From: a virus
IMG/VR virus record: IMGVR_UViG_3300042888_000304
Coordinates: 1 to 31,747 of that record
Direction: 5' to 3' (one strand)
DNA: 31,747 bases
A program made the position numbers and the translations under genes. This document shows, in pieces, positions 11,602-19,486 of this stretch. Within the stretch, counting starts at the first letter, position 1, and every line of letters begins with the position of its first letter. The notes under the pieces are model-generated. The model made no database searches. It saw nothing but the letters and a program-made list of their open reading frames with translations, and was not told where the DNA came from.

Positions 11602-12519
11602 TCAGTGTGCAAGATGGAATTCGGGAGTGAGCGTGTACTTGGTGTCGGGTTTGCCGTTTCGTGTCTTTGAAGTGCGCTTTGCAAGGAACAAACGCATCCA
11701 CACTGCACCCTGTACTTCCGGCCCTCTGCCTTGCTCAATGTGCCAACCTGCATGACCGTCGTCAAACTCGTCCTTGTAAGTACCTGTGCGTACATGGTAT
11801 TGAATGTCGCTGACAATTCGTGCGCCACCTCGGTCACACACTAGCCGCTCACGCGACAACGGCATAAACCACTGTTTGTGTACATGACCCTGCACAATGA
11901 CATCAGCGTCAGGAGTAACGGCAGCAGCGCGTCGAATCTTGAGCGTGTCAAACGACATCAAGGCAGCACCGCCAGCACCGTGGAAATACTTGAGTGCAAG
12001 CGAATACCGCTCGTTCTTGTGCATTTCAATGTTGAATCGCACCCACCCACCGTACCCACCCGCATGCACCTTGCATTTGGAAATCTGTGACATCCGCTCG
12101 CATGTGCGCTCGGTGATATCTGTTTCGCAATTCTTAAGGATCGCGGACTCATGGTTCCCACGACCAATGACTACAAAGTTCTTTGAGTACGGGGCGTAGA
12201 AGTCTGACGCGTACCGTACTAAGGAATCGAGATAGTCTGGAGCCATTGCATGCTCCTCACGAATACCCGCCTTGCTGCGCCTAGGATCGAACTTGCCTTC
12301 CATCGCGCAGTGCAAATCACCGACATCAATGATGCCAGCGTTGCGGTCACGCGCTTCGTTAAGGTGTTTGAGTTCGAGTTCATGGTCAGCGTGTGGGTTG
12401 TCGTGGTGGCGATCCCCGGACAGTAGGAACCACCATTCATTCGATTTCAGGCTGCAATCCAAATCGACAAGATGTATGTTTCTTGACGCTGCCCGTACCT
12501 GAAACGGAATGCTTTCCAT
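11602..12519 (-). CDS. Calcineurin-like metallophosphoesterase
   Basis: This 305-residue protein carries the metallophosphoesterase motifs in order: a DxH-like GDRHHD (D36, H38), VGDLHC (D68), GRGNHE (N122, H123), a His before Gly-rich HGAGG (H180) and GHVHK (H212, H214). These bind two metal ions that hydrolyse phosphomonoester or phosphodiester bonds. In phages related enzymes act as phosphatases or nucleases, with unclear targets. The order with an intact GNHE suggests an active enzyme. The start overlaps the stop of the upstream 37-aa membrane peptide (TAATG) and lacks its own Shine-Dalgarno. It sits after the virion genes. Confidence 0.9.
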   Translation of the reverse strand: MESIPFQVRAASRNIHLVDLDCSLKSNEWWFLLSGDRHHDNPHADHELELKHLNEARDRNAGIIDVGDLHCAMEGKFDPRRSKAGIREEHAMAPDYLDSLVRYASDFYAPYSKNFVVIGRGNHESAILKNCETDITERTCERMSQISKCKVHAGGYGGWVRFNIEMHKNERYSLALKYFHGAGGAALMSFDTLKIRRAAAVTPDADVIVQGHVHKQWFMPLSRERLVCDRGGARIVSDIQYHVRTGTYKDEFDDGHAGWHIEQGRGPEVQGAVWMRLFLAKRTSKTRNGKPDTKYTLTPEFHLAH

Positions 12520-12632
12520 TAGAACTTATGCCCGTACTTTCCTTTGAGTAGCCATCCAGCACCGAAGGAAATTGCGGCTGCTGCCAATGCAAACCAAATC
12601 GACCCAAGCGTTGAAGAAAAATCTGCGAGCAT
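12519..12632 (-). CDS. 37-residue single-span membrane peptide
   Basis: ATG 12632 follows AAGGAGACACAGTA, a strong ribosome-binding region, and overlaps the upstream stop; its own stop overlaps the phosphoesterase start. The product has a polar start (MLADFSSTLG), a hydrophobic span (SIWFALAAAAISFGAGWLL, residues about 11-29) and a basic tail (KGKYGHKF). This layout, a periplasmic N-terminus and short positively charged cytoplasmic end, is typical of very small phage membrane proteins such as holin-type or lysis accessory peptides. There is no family match. Confidence 0.75.
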   Translation of the reverse strand: MLADFSSTLGSIWFALAAAAISFGAGWLLKGKYGHKF

Positions 12633-13117
12633 TACTGTGTCTCCTTGTGTGCCGCCCGTGCCTCTTTGAAGGCCGCATCAAAGTATGGATCAGAGGCACG
12701 ACGGGCAGCGATATATTCGCGAGCGTCCTCTGGTTTCGATGGGTCAAGCATACCTGCGGCAAGGTCTGCGTCCTGACGTTGTTTGCGAGGAAGCCAGCCC
12801 ACGGCAATTCTTATCATTGTCCCAAGGCCTGTCTGCCACAGCAATACCACCACAGCCACTACAACGGCTGCTATGGCGATCCATGTCAACATTGACATCC
12901 AAGCAGGGGTCTTGTCCTCAACGCCTCCTAGGGCAATGTGTATCCCTGCGGCAAGGGTGTCAATACGAGTCGCGCCTGTCACCACTACCGGGTCATTGAT
13001 TGTCATACCGTGGTCGGCAAGCAACTGAGCCTGGGTGCGAATCTCGTTGGTGTTGTTGGCAATGCGACTCACGGGCGAGCAGCCGGCAAGCAGGAATGCC
13101 AACGCAACGCGGTACAT
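12632..13117 (-). CDS. Lipoprotein-type membrane protein, possible spanin-like role
   Basis: The N-terminus MYRVALAFLLAGCSP contains a lipobox (LAGC, Cys13), so it is probably a lipidated protein. A second hydrophobic segment of about 20 residues (MLTWIAIAAVVVAVVVLLW, about 75-94) should span the inner membrane, followed by a charged, helical C-terminal region (RKQRQDADLAAGML...AAFKEARAAHKETQ). A lipoprotein signal plus an internal membrane span is the plan of unimolecular spanins, which link inner and outer membranes at lysis. The span is central rather than C-terminal, so this is tentative. It is coupled to neighbours by TGATG and TAATG overlaps. Confidence 0.7.
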   Translation of the reverse strand: MYRVALAFLLAGCSPVSRIANNTNEIRTQAQLLADHGMTINDPVVVTGATRIDTLAAGIHIALGGVEDKTPAWMSMLTWIAIAAVVVAVVVLLWQTGLGTMIRIAVGWLPRKQRQDADLAAGMLDPSKPEDAREYIAARRASDPYFDAAFKEARAAHKETQ

Positions 13118-13422
13118 CAGGCAAACACCCGATATGGGATGGACGGCTCAGGGGTAAAGGTTGGCAAAGCGGTGACTTGCGCAGGGGTCAACTCAATCAT
13201 GGCGCGGATGTTGGTGTGCCAGCGGGTGTCACCGGGACTGATGATGTTGCCATCAATATCCACGGTTGGTGGGATAGCACCGATGTGATCAACAGAAATG
13301 CCAGGAATTGGTATGACCGTTGCAACTCCATACATATCAGTTCCATCAGTAATTAAACCAACAGCAAATAATGCTGATTCCATTGCTGCATAATTTTCAG
13401 TACGAAGCATGTAATCACTCAT
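13117..13422 (-). CDS. Hypothetical virion-region protein, 101 aa
   Basis: A helical N-terminal half (MSDYMLRTENYAAMESALFAVGLI) is followed by strands and loops (VIPIPGISVDHIGAI). The C-terminal motif RWHTNIRAMIELTPAQVTALPTFTPEPSIPYRVFA ends the protein. Phage genomes often carry such a protein, with ALP...P.P.VFA at the end, next to fibre genes; it is described only as hypothetical. It is possibly a fibre assembly or tail-associated protein. It overlaps the fibre gene stop by ATGA. Confidence 0.7.
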   Translation of the reverse strand: MSDYMLRTENYAAMESALFAVGLITDGTDMYGVATVIPIPGISVDHIGAIPPTVDIDGNIISPGDTRWHTNIRAMIELTPAQVTALPTFTPEPSIPYRVFA

Positions 13423-14702
13423 GTTGTAATCTCTTTAATTTGAGCGTCACTAAGACGAGCAGGGAAGTATTTGATCTTGCGAATGGCGTTGTTAAGAACA
13501 ACCGCCGTGTCGGTGATGCTTGTCCCGTTTGTTGACGGGCCGCCAATACTTAGCCATGTCGGCGCGATCGTAAATGTCAGCGTCCCCGGCACAACCGTGC
13601 CGCCATTGAGGCACAGGCTTTGCACCGATCCGGAGTACGAGAACGCGCCCTTGTTGATTGAATTGTCTACAGACGCGTTCGCGGTTTCGATGAACGCGGG
13701 AACCTTGTCAGCCAGTCGAAGCCGCGAGGTGGTCGCTGCTATGTACTGGTGAAGGTGTTGGTTGGAAACGTCGCTCGTTGCAATGACGGTGCGTTGGGTA
13801 GTGGTTGGACTGCAACGACACCACTCTGTCACAAACGTACCTGTTGTCCCGCCCGTGTACCACGAACTAAAGTTTGTCCCTGCGGCAATGATAGCGGTGT
13901 CTACTGCACGCGTGACCTGACTCGCACCCGTAGGGATGTAGGAGGATGCGCCGGAGCCGAGTTCTAGTTGTGCGCCCCACACAAGCACATCGACTGAACC
14001 ACTAGTAGTCGAAGTTGGGTAGATAATTATTGCTGTGCATCCTACTGGTGTAGTAAATGTGACGGAGATTCTTACCCATGTTGAGGATGTGTTGTTTGCT
14101 CCACCAATCAGCGAAACATAGTTGCTTCCGGGTAAGGTGGCATCAACTATTGATGATGCGGCCGTAGCATTCCAAACTCGGTATCGGGCTTGCGATCCTC
14201 CGTTGTTTCGCGCCCAGAACGAAAAGGTGTATTCAGTTGACGCAGTTACAGTAATCTGTTGACTAAAGAAAGCACCACTACCGCTGGCAATTGATATTCG
14301 TCTTGCATTACCAGTAGATCCATCAGGTAGTTGCGTGCTTAATGTACCAACGGTGTAGCCAGATGAAACCCATTGCGAGCCATCAGTAACAACAGTATTA
14401 AAATCATCCGTCCGCCGCGCAAGGTTTGTAGTCTGCCCCTCAATCAGCAGTCCCCTTGGCTGCCCAATGTTCGTAGGGCTGTAATCGAACCGAGGGGCGT
14501 TGATGGCTGCACTAGTGACATACCCGCTGCTGTTGATGTAAGTAGCAGTAGTACTTCGCGTGAATGTCAGCCTTGAGTCCAACACACCCGTAGTGAAATC
14601 AAGGGACAGCGTAGAGCCATCGCCAAGACTATTCATCGTCAGCATGTCACCCATAGCACCGCGAGACATGGGACGGTGGAAGCGGCCGAGGAGACTTCGC
14701 AT
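13419..14702 (-). CDS. Carbohydrate-binding tail or head fibre protein
   Basis: This 427-residue protein opens with MRSLLGRFHRPMSRGAM. A head/tail-spike domain follows: LDSRLTFTRSTTATYINSSGYVTSAAINAPRFDYSP and then PRGLLIEGQTTNLARRTDDF, a signature seen in phage fibre proteins. A CBM-like beta-sandwich (about 120-250; EYTFSFWARNNGGSQARYRVW) and a C-terminal LamG-like domain follow, ending KIKYFPARLSDAQIKEITT, a standard closing motif for such lectin folds. It probably binds host or environmental polysaccharide. The start lacks a good Shine-Dalgarno; internal Met12 or Met17 are alternatives. Confidence 0.85.
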   Translation of the reverse strand: MRSLLGRFHRPMSRGAMGDMLTMNSLGDGSTLSLDFTTGVLDSRLTFTRSTTATYINSSGYVTSAAINAPRFDYSPTNIGQPRGLLIEGQTTNLARRTDDFNTVVTDGSQWVSSGYTVGTLSTQLPDGSTGNARRISIASGSGAFFSQQITVTASTEYTFSFWARNNGGSQARYRVWNATAASSIVDATLPGSNYVSLIGGANNTSSTWVRISVTFTTPVGCTAIIIYPTSTTSGSVDVLVWGAQLELGSGASSYIPTGASQVTRAVDTAIIAAGTNFSSWYTGGTTGTFVTEWCRCSPTTTQRTVIATSDVSNQHLHQYIAATTSRLRLADKVPAFIETANASVDNSINKGAFSYSGSVQSLCLNGGTVVPGTLTFTIAPTWLSIGGPSTNGTSITDTAVVLNNAIRKIKYFPARLSDAQIKEITT

Positions 14703-14717
14703 AGGTGTGCCTGTCGA

Positions 14718-15254
14718 TCAGAGGAATGAATGGAAGGCGTTCAACGTGCCGCTGCTTGACTTGCATTGAATGGTGATGTAGCGGTGACCAATCGTGTCGA
14801 TGACCGCGTGAGCAGCAGGAGTACCAAGGATGGCAGCAGTACCTGGGCTGTACAGGTTTACGGTTGGTACGCCCGAAGCAGCAGTCAGCCCGTGGAAGAA
14901 GTACTGAGCAGTACCCTCAAACGTCACGGTTGGGATGCTGCCTGACGTTGCGTTGTAAGCAGGGGTCAACTCGGCAAGCAGGTTAGGGACGTACAGATCC
15001 ACGCCGCTTGCCTGGGTGTACACAGACCAACCAATGACGCGGATGCCAAGACCCGTCGCGTTGTTGGCCGTGTGGTACGGGGTCAGCCGCAACAGGCTCG
15101 GCTTGTCGCCGGCACTTGACGGGATGAGGAAGGTCGTGCCTGTCGTAGCAGGAGCGGTCAGGGTAGGGACAGCAGCCAAGTAGGCAGTGCCAGCCGCTGC
15201 TGAACTAATGCGGTACGAGGGCTGTTCGGTAGAGATAGTGATGTCAGTAGCCAT
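14718..15254 (-). CDS. Hypothetical structural protein, 178 aa
   Basis: This Ala/Thr/Ser-rich, beta-type protein (MATDITISTEQPSYRISSAAAG...), without membrane or catalytic motifs, has a pattern similar to virion decoration or tail proteins: an N-terminal strand region, PATTGTTFLIPSSAGDKP, and a C-terminal GHRYITIQCKSSSGTLNAFHSFL. The family is not recognised. AAAGGAAC stands before the ATG. It sits between a fibre gene and a holin-like gene in the late operon, which fits a virion component. Confidence 0.65.
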   Translation of the reverse strand: MATDITISTEQPSYRISSAAAGTAYLAAVPTLTAPATTGTTFLIPSSAGDKPSLLRLTPYHTANNATGLGIRVIGWSVYTQASGVDLYVPNLLAELTPAYNATSGSIPTVTFEGTAQYFFHGLTAASGVPTVNLYSPGTAAILGTPAAHAVIDTIGHRYITIQCKSSSGTLNAFHSFL

Positions 15255-15263
15255 AGTGTTCCT

Positions 15264-15488
15264 TTAGGTGAATGCGCGAATTAAGAAACTAGCAGCGAGG
15301 CTCATGCCGGCTCCAATAGCCGCTGACCAACCGAGCATGTAGCCGCGTGAGTATTCAAGAGATCGGATGCGCTCGTCGTGTTCCTTCAGAGCAGCCGAGT
15401 GTTGAGTGTGCATTGATAGCAACGAATCCACCTTGCCTTCTAGGCGACCTATGGCGAGAAACAGTTCTTCGTTGTGGGAGGAGGTCAT
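15264..15488 (-). CDS. Coiled-coil membrane protein, holin/XhlA-like
   Basis: This 74-residue protein has an N-terminal coiled coil (EELFLAIGRLEGKVDSLLSMHTQHSAALKEHDERIRSLE) and one C-terminal membrane span (MLGWSAAIGAGMSLAASFLI, about 51-70). It follows the plan of XhlA/haemolysin-type holin accessory proteins or small tail-anchored membrane proteins. ATG 15488 is chosen rather than an upstream TTG (15503), which would overlap the preceding gene. It probably helps lysis, but no endolysin is visible nearby. Confidence 0.7.
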   Translation of the reverse strand: MTSSHNEELFLAIGRLEGKVDSLLSMHTQHSAALKEHDERIRSLEYSRGYMLGWSAAIGAGMSLAASFLIRAFT

Positions 15489-15496
15489 GTGGTTCT

Positions 15497-15751
15497 TTAG
15501 CAATCAGTTGCGTTCAAGAACTCAGGGAGCGTCTTCAAATGCAGGTAGGCCTGTTTGATCGGATTCTCACCATTGATGTCGTAGGCGCACATAAACCCGT
15601 TATCGCCAAATGCAGGGAATGAAACATCCTTGTACGCACGGACGCGGAAAGTCATTGATGCGTTGGTAATCAACGAAATGCTTTCAACGCGGTGGTATGC
15701 GTTTGTTGCTTCAAAGCCCTGCGGTGATGTTGTTGTCTTTGAGAGTGCCAT
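15497..15751 (-). CDS. Hypothetical structural protein, 84 aa
   Basis: The start at 15751 follows AAGGAACACAAC, a good ribosome-binding site; an upstream in-frame opening that runs into the tailspike gene was rejected. The product MALSKTTTSPQGFEATNAYHRVESISL has a beta pattern (ASMTFRVRAYKD, DNGFMCAYDINGENPIKQAYLHLKTLPEFLNA). Small proteins of this kind are common among phage tail and neck genes. Function unknown. Confidence 0.65.
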   Translation of the reverse strand: MALSKTTTSPQGFEATNAYHRVESISLITNASMTFRVRAYKDVSFPAFGDNGFMCAYDINGENPIKQAYLHLKTLPEFLNATDC

Positions 15752-15764
15752 GTTGTGTTCCTTA

Positions 15765-17054
15765 TTACTTTCCAACCCAGCCAGTATTCCCGGCTCCTGA
15801 TTCTTTGACATACAAACTAGTACCAGCACCGCCATCGGTTCTCATAAACAGACTTCCAACAGATGCTGTGATCGCACCTTCGGGCGTTCCTGTTCCTGAA
15901 TTGATCTTCGGGCCTGTCTTTGACTGCAATGATCCATCGGTATTCATAACCCATTGCTGCACCGAATTAATCAGGAATTGATGAATGCCCGAAACGCCTG
16001 CAAAGTATTGAACTGATGCTCCAGCATTGTTGTTGATTTGCAAGTTGTTTGCAGAACTTAAACTTACAGAAATTCTGTCTGTAATTAAACCACCAACTTT
16101 TTGAAACACATATCCACTTCCAAAGCCTGTGTCTTGAATGAGTGTCTCGCCTACAAATCTTGTTTGACCACAGGAACCACCAGTGCTATTTACAATAAGT
16201 GAGTTAGAGCAATTGCTCATTGCAACTGTTCCGCCAGCCATTGTTGATTCAAATGTAATGGTGCTGCCAGTTGTTTGAACTATTTGAGAGAAGTTTGAAT
16301 AACTTCCACCAACAGAAATGTTGGCGCATCTTGCACCACTCACTGTAAATCCACCTGCGCCAGCAGACACCGCTACGGATCCCGTAATTTTTCCGCATTG
16401 AATTGCGGTTAACATACTTGCGCCAGTATTTGTTAATAGAATTCCACCGTTAAATGTTCCGGTAGTAATTCCGTGTAACCAATTGTAAAGAGATGCGGCT
16501 GCTGTGCTTCCAATTTCGATGCAGTAGCCAGTAGCAGTAGTGTCACTTGTTTGCCAATTACCGTTTGTTCCAATAATTTTCTGACCACTGCCAGTAGCAA
16601 GCAACGCTCGTCCTTCTGCCCATACAGATCCGCAATTCAAATACGAACAATTGTTGCCACTTGTTACAAGGTTGTTTCCGGTAAATGCTGGTGGTGTTGA
16701 TGTTCCACCGTAAAACAACAAGTCCTTGAATGTCAACGTCTGCCCAGTACATGTAAGCAACGGGCCGTTTGCATTCTTCATTAGGAATGCTTGGCCGTGT
16801 CCATGAAACGATTGCGAGTTTGTTGACTGCGTTAAATTGTTGACACGGTAAGTGCCTTCGGGAAACACAATGTTTTTGCCCGTATTGATAGCCGCCTGAA
16901 TCGCAACCGTATCATCGGTTGTGCCATCACCAACCGCTCCAAAGTCTTTTACGCTCACCGTGTCGCGGAACTTCGTCAGCGCGGTGCGCTGGACTGCGCC
17001 CGTGCCGGAGGCTAGGAACGTGACTTGCTCGGATGTTGGCTTGGTGTTGGGCAT
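15765..17054 (-). CDS. Tailspike-type protein with pectate-lyase beta-helix
   Basis: This 429-residue protein opens with a short adapter (MPNTKPTSEQVTFLASGTGAVQRTALTKFRD). The pectate-lyase entry motif VSVKDFGAVGDGTTDDT (about 33-49) follows. A right-handed beta-helix with many Thr/Ser/Gly/Asn turns is predicted through about residue 330, then a C-terminal domain ending AGTSLYVKESGAGNTGWVGK, a closing motif of many phage fibres. It probably depolymerises or binds host surface polysaccharide. It is clearly related over its whole helix to the larger fibre just upstream, but it lacks that protein's tail-anchor and S74 domains. The gene starts three bases after that fibre's stop. Confidence 0.88.
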   Translation of the reverse strand: MPNTKPTSEQVTFLASGTGAVQRTALTKFRDTVSVKDFGAVGDGTTDDTVAIQAAINTGKNIVFPEGTYRVNNLTQSTNSQSFHGHGQAFLMKNANGPLLTCTGQTLTFKDLLFYGGTSTPPAFTGNNLVTSGNNCSYLNCGSVWAEGRALLATGSGQKIIGTNGNWQTSDTTATGYCIEIGSTAAASLYNWLHGITTGTFNGGILLTNTGASMLTAIQCGKITGSVAVSAGAGGFTVSGARCANISVGGSYSNFSQIVQTTGSTITFESTMAGGTVAMSNCSNSLIVNSTGGSCGQTRFVGETLIQDTGFGSGYVFQKVGGLITDRISVSLSSANNLQINNNAGASVQYFAGVSGIHQFLINSVQQWVMNTDGSLQSKTGPKINSGTGTPEGAITASVGSLFMRTDGGAGTSLYVKESGAGNTGWVGK

Positions 17055-17056
17055 GA

Positions 17057-19426
17057 TTAAATTCCAGCAATTATGAAGGCAAGTAGTTCGTCGTATCGAA
17101 TTCCGTAACGGTCGCCGGCTTCTTGGGCTGGGCTGACAATAGTTCCGTCATCGGCCATAACTGCTTCGCGTCCCTCCCACGAATCATGGCAGAACAACCC
17201 GTATGCGTCTGGGTTTAAGCCACCTGCAATGAATGCATCGCGGACATCTTGAGCAACTACGCCAAAGTGAATGCGTGCGGCGTTTCCCTTGGCGGCAACG
17301 GCATCGGTAAATTTGAACGCTGAAATCATTCCCTTAATTTGCAAGGCAACAGCAATTTCTGCCGCGCTAATAACTCGCACTTGCTCCTTGGAACGAGCGT
17401 CAGAAGTATTAATTGTTCCGGTCACTGCGTACACCGTTGACCATCTGTTTGACGCACCGCCGCAAGTCTTGCTGTTATCTGCAACAGGAATAAATGCAGA
17501 CGCGGTAGTTTGCGTAATTGACGTACCACCAACTGTATTAAATACTCCAACAGTACCCGAAGATACGCTAGTAAAATTTACCCCGTTATTTGAGCCAAAT
17601 GTGTAATCATCGCCTGAACTTAAAACAACAGCATTAATACTTGTTCCACCGCTGTCTCTAATTTGAATGCTTTTTGCGTTGGGCAAGACAAGGTTGCCGG
17701 AGAATTCCCATGTGCCGACGTTATTAAGTTTGACAGTATTTGTCCAAGACGAAGCACCAAATGACAAATCCATAGTGCCACCAGTTGATGTGCCTCTAGT
17801 CAGTATGGAGTTTGAATTTCCATTGTTAACAATGGTTGCAGATGTTGCGATATTAGATTGATCTAAAGTGTGCAGTGATGTTCCAACGGCAAACGTAATT
17901 GTCTGAGTGCTAAATTGATTTCCAATAAACACAGAATTTGAAAGTTCAACCGTAACATCGCCAAGAATTCGGCAAGCAGAAACTATTCCACCGTTACAAC
18001 CAGCCGGAGATGTTCCGGAAGCAATGTACAACTTTCCAAATTGACCCCCAACAATCCATTGCGATCCAGTATCAATTAGTTTAATACCACCAGTGGCCGT
18101 AGATGAATACACACCGCGCAATTCGTGATAGAGCGTTGCGGTTCCCGACACGCCAATTTCAATTTCGTATCCTGTACCACTTGTGTCTGTAGTCGTATAA
18201 GAACCGCAAGTACCAATAATTGAAACTCGGTTACCAGTACATTTTACGGCTCGTCCGGGAGTACCAAATGAAGAACAGTTAATAAGCGCAAACGCGTTTC
18301 CTGTTGCTTCAACATTGTTTCCTGTAAATCCAGTTCCAAGAAACTGAATGCCGTGAAATTGAACATAACTACCAGTAGATGACAACAAAACTCCATTGGC
18401 ATTCTTAGATAGATTTACAAATCCATTTGCATAAAATCTTTGAAACGACGTCGATTGAGTCAGATTGTTACAAAGATAAGTTCCGGCAGGAAACACAAGC
18501 GAATATCCGCTATTAATTGCCGCTTGAATTGCCGCAGTGTCATCGGTCGTGCCGTTACCCACCGCACCAAAGTCCTTGACATTCACGACATCCCGCAACT
18601 TGGCTTGTACCGTCCTTTGCGTCGCACCCGCCCCCGCAGGGATGTATGTGACCAACGAAGAATCTGTCGTACCAATTGCCGATGTCAGGAAGTTAACAAC
18701 CTCAATGTTGTCAGTACCTGCGACCGGGGCTGCGCTAAACGTCAGCGTTGTGCCGCTGATCGTGTAGGTGTCGCGCTGTTGGTAGATGCCACCAATGAAC
18801 ACCTCGCAGGAATTGCCAAGCGCACCAGGGTCTGAAGCAAGCGTAAACGCTACCTGCGAACCCGTGCCGCTAAACTGCTGCCGTGTGATTGAGGTTGGCG
18901 CACCGGGCGACCCAGCGGAAACCATAAGTGGTTCGCCGGAAGCATCAAACGACAGGAACGAGTTTGCCCTGTCAACGGCTGACGGCAGTTCCATGTCAAG
19001 GTTTAGGCCGTCCGTGACAGGGATCTTGATAGACCGTGTCAACTCGTCAGCCATCTGCTGAATCTGAATCGTTGCTCGGTCGAGTGCGTCCGTGATGACT
19101 TCGGGGTAGAACCCACCCTGATTCGTCAGGTCGGTTGGTTGCAGGTTTGCAATGTCTGAGGTGATAATTAGGTTGAAACCAACAGCAAGGACAAGAGATC
19201 CCGATGTCAATACAATTGATCCACCAGGATTGCTGTCTTGGTCTGCGTTCAACCCCACCGCGTAGTCAGTATTGAAACCAAGCGTTGTCTCAATCCCAGT
19301 GGTGGTGTCCACCCGAACAACCTGCAAGTCAGATGCGTTAAACACCTTGAAAGTAAAGGGAAACGCAGACGCAGTGCCTGTGCCAATAAACGGCCCAGCG
19401 ATTCGTACGGTTGAACTAATCGTCAT
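17057..19426 (-). CDS. Tail fibre with T7-type anchor, pectate-lyase helix and S74 chaperone
   Basis: Residues about 1-135 are a T7 tail-fibre N-terminal domain (VRIAGPFIGTGTASAFPFTFKVFN..., ELTRSIKIP) for attachment to the tail. A second small domain of similar type (about 180-248) follows. Then comes a beta-helix entered by VNVKDFGAVGNGTTDDT (about 282-298). The last about 119 residues are a peptidase S74 intramolecular chaperone, TINTSDARSKEQ (from about 671), which assembles trimers and cleaves itself just before the Ser of TSDA. This is the main receptor-binding fibre. AGGAG lies at the right distance before ATG 19426. The leader contains copy 2 of the 13-base repeat. Confidence 0.93.
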   Translation of the reverse strand: MTISSTVRIAGPFIGTGTASAFPFTFKVFNASDLQVVRVDTTTGIETTLGFNTDYAVGLNADQDSNPGGSIVLTSGSLVLAVGFNLIITSDIANLQPTDLTNQGGFYPEVITDALDRATIQIQQMADELTRSIKIPVTDGLNLDMELPSAVDRANSFLSFDASGEPLMVSAGSPGAPTSITRQQFSGTGSQVAFTLASDPGALGNSCEVFIGGIYQQRDTYTISGTTLTFSAAPVAGTDNIEVVNFLTSAIGTTDSSLVTYIPAGAGATQRTVQAKLRDVVNVKDFGAVGNGTTDDTAAIQAAINSGYSLVFPAGTYLCNNLTQSTSFQRFYANGFVNLSKNANGVLLSSTGSYVQFHGIQFLGTGFTGNNVEATGNAFALINCSSFGTPGRAVKCTGNRVSIIGTCGSYTTTDTSGTGYEIEIGVSGTATLYHELRGVYSSTATGGIKLIDTGSQWIVGGQFGKLYIASGTSPAGCNGGIVSACRILGDVTVELSNSVFIGNQFSTQTITFAVGTSLHTLDQSNIATSATIVNNGNSNSILTRGTSTGGTMDLSFGASSWTNTVKLNNVGTWEFSGNLVLPNAKSIQIRDSGGTSINAVVLSSGDDYTFGSNNGVNFTSVSSGTVGVFNTVGGTSITQTTASAFIPVADNSKTCGGASNRWSTVYAVTGTINTSDARSKEQVRVISAAEIAVALQIKGMISAFKFTDAVAAKGNAARIHFGVVAQDVRDAFIAGGLNPDAYGLFCHDSWEGREAVMADDGTIVSPAQEAGDRYGIRYDELLAFIIAGI

Positions 19427-19472
19427 GGACTTGGCTCCTAGTAGTGATATTTAGGGTAGATGTTTGCATGTG

Positions 19473-19485
19473 TAATACGGGTACT
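19473..19485 (-). repeat. Copy 2 of the 13-bp intergenic motif, AGTACCCGTATTA
   Basis: This is an exact match to the copy at 764-776, one base after the stop codon of the 3181-aa gene and 47 bases upstream of the tail-fibre ATG. In both copies GCAA follows within five or six bases. It is probably a late regulatory or processing element. Confidence 0.55.
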
Positions 19486-19486
19486 G

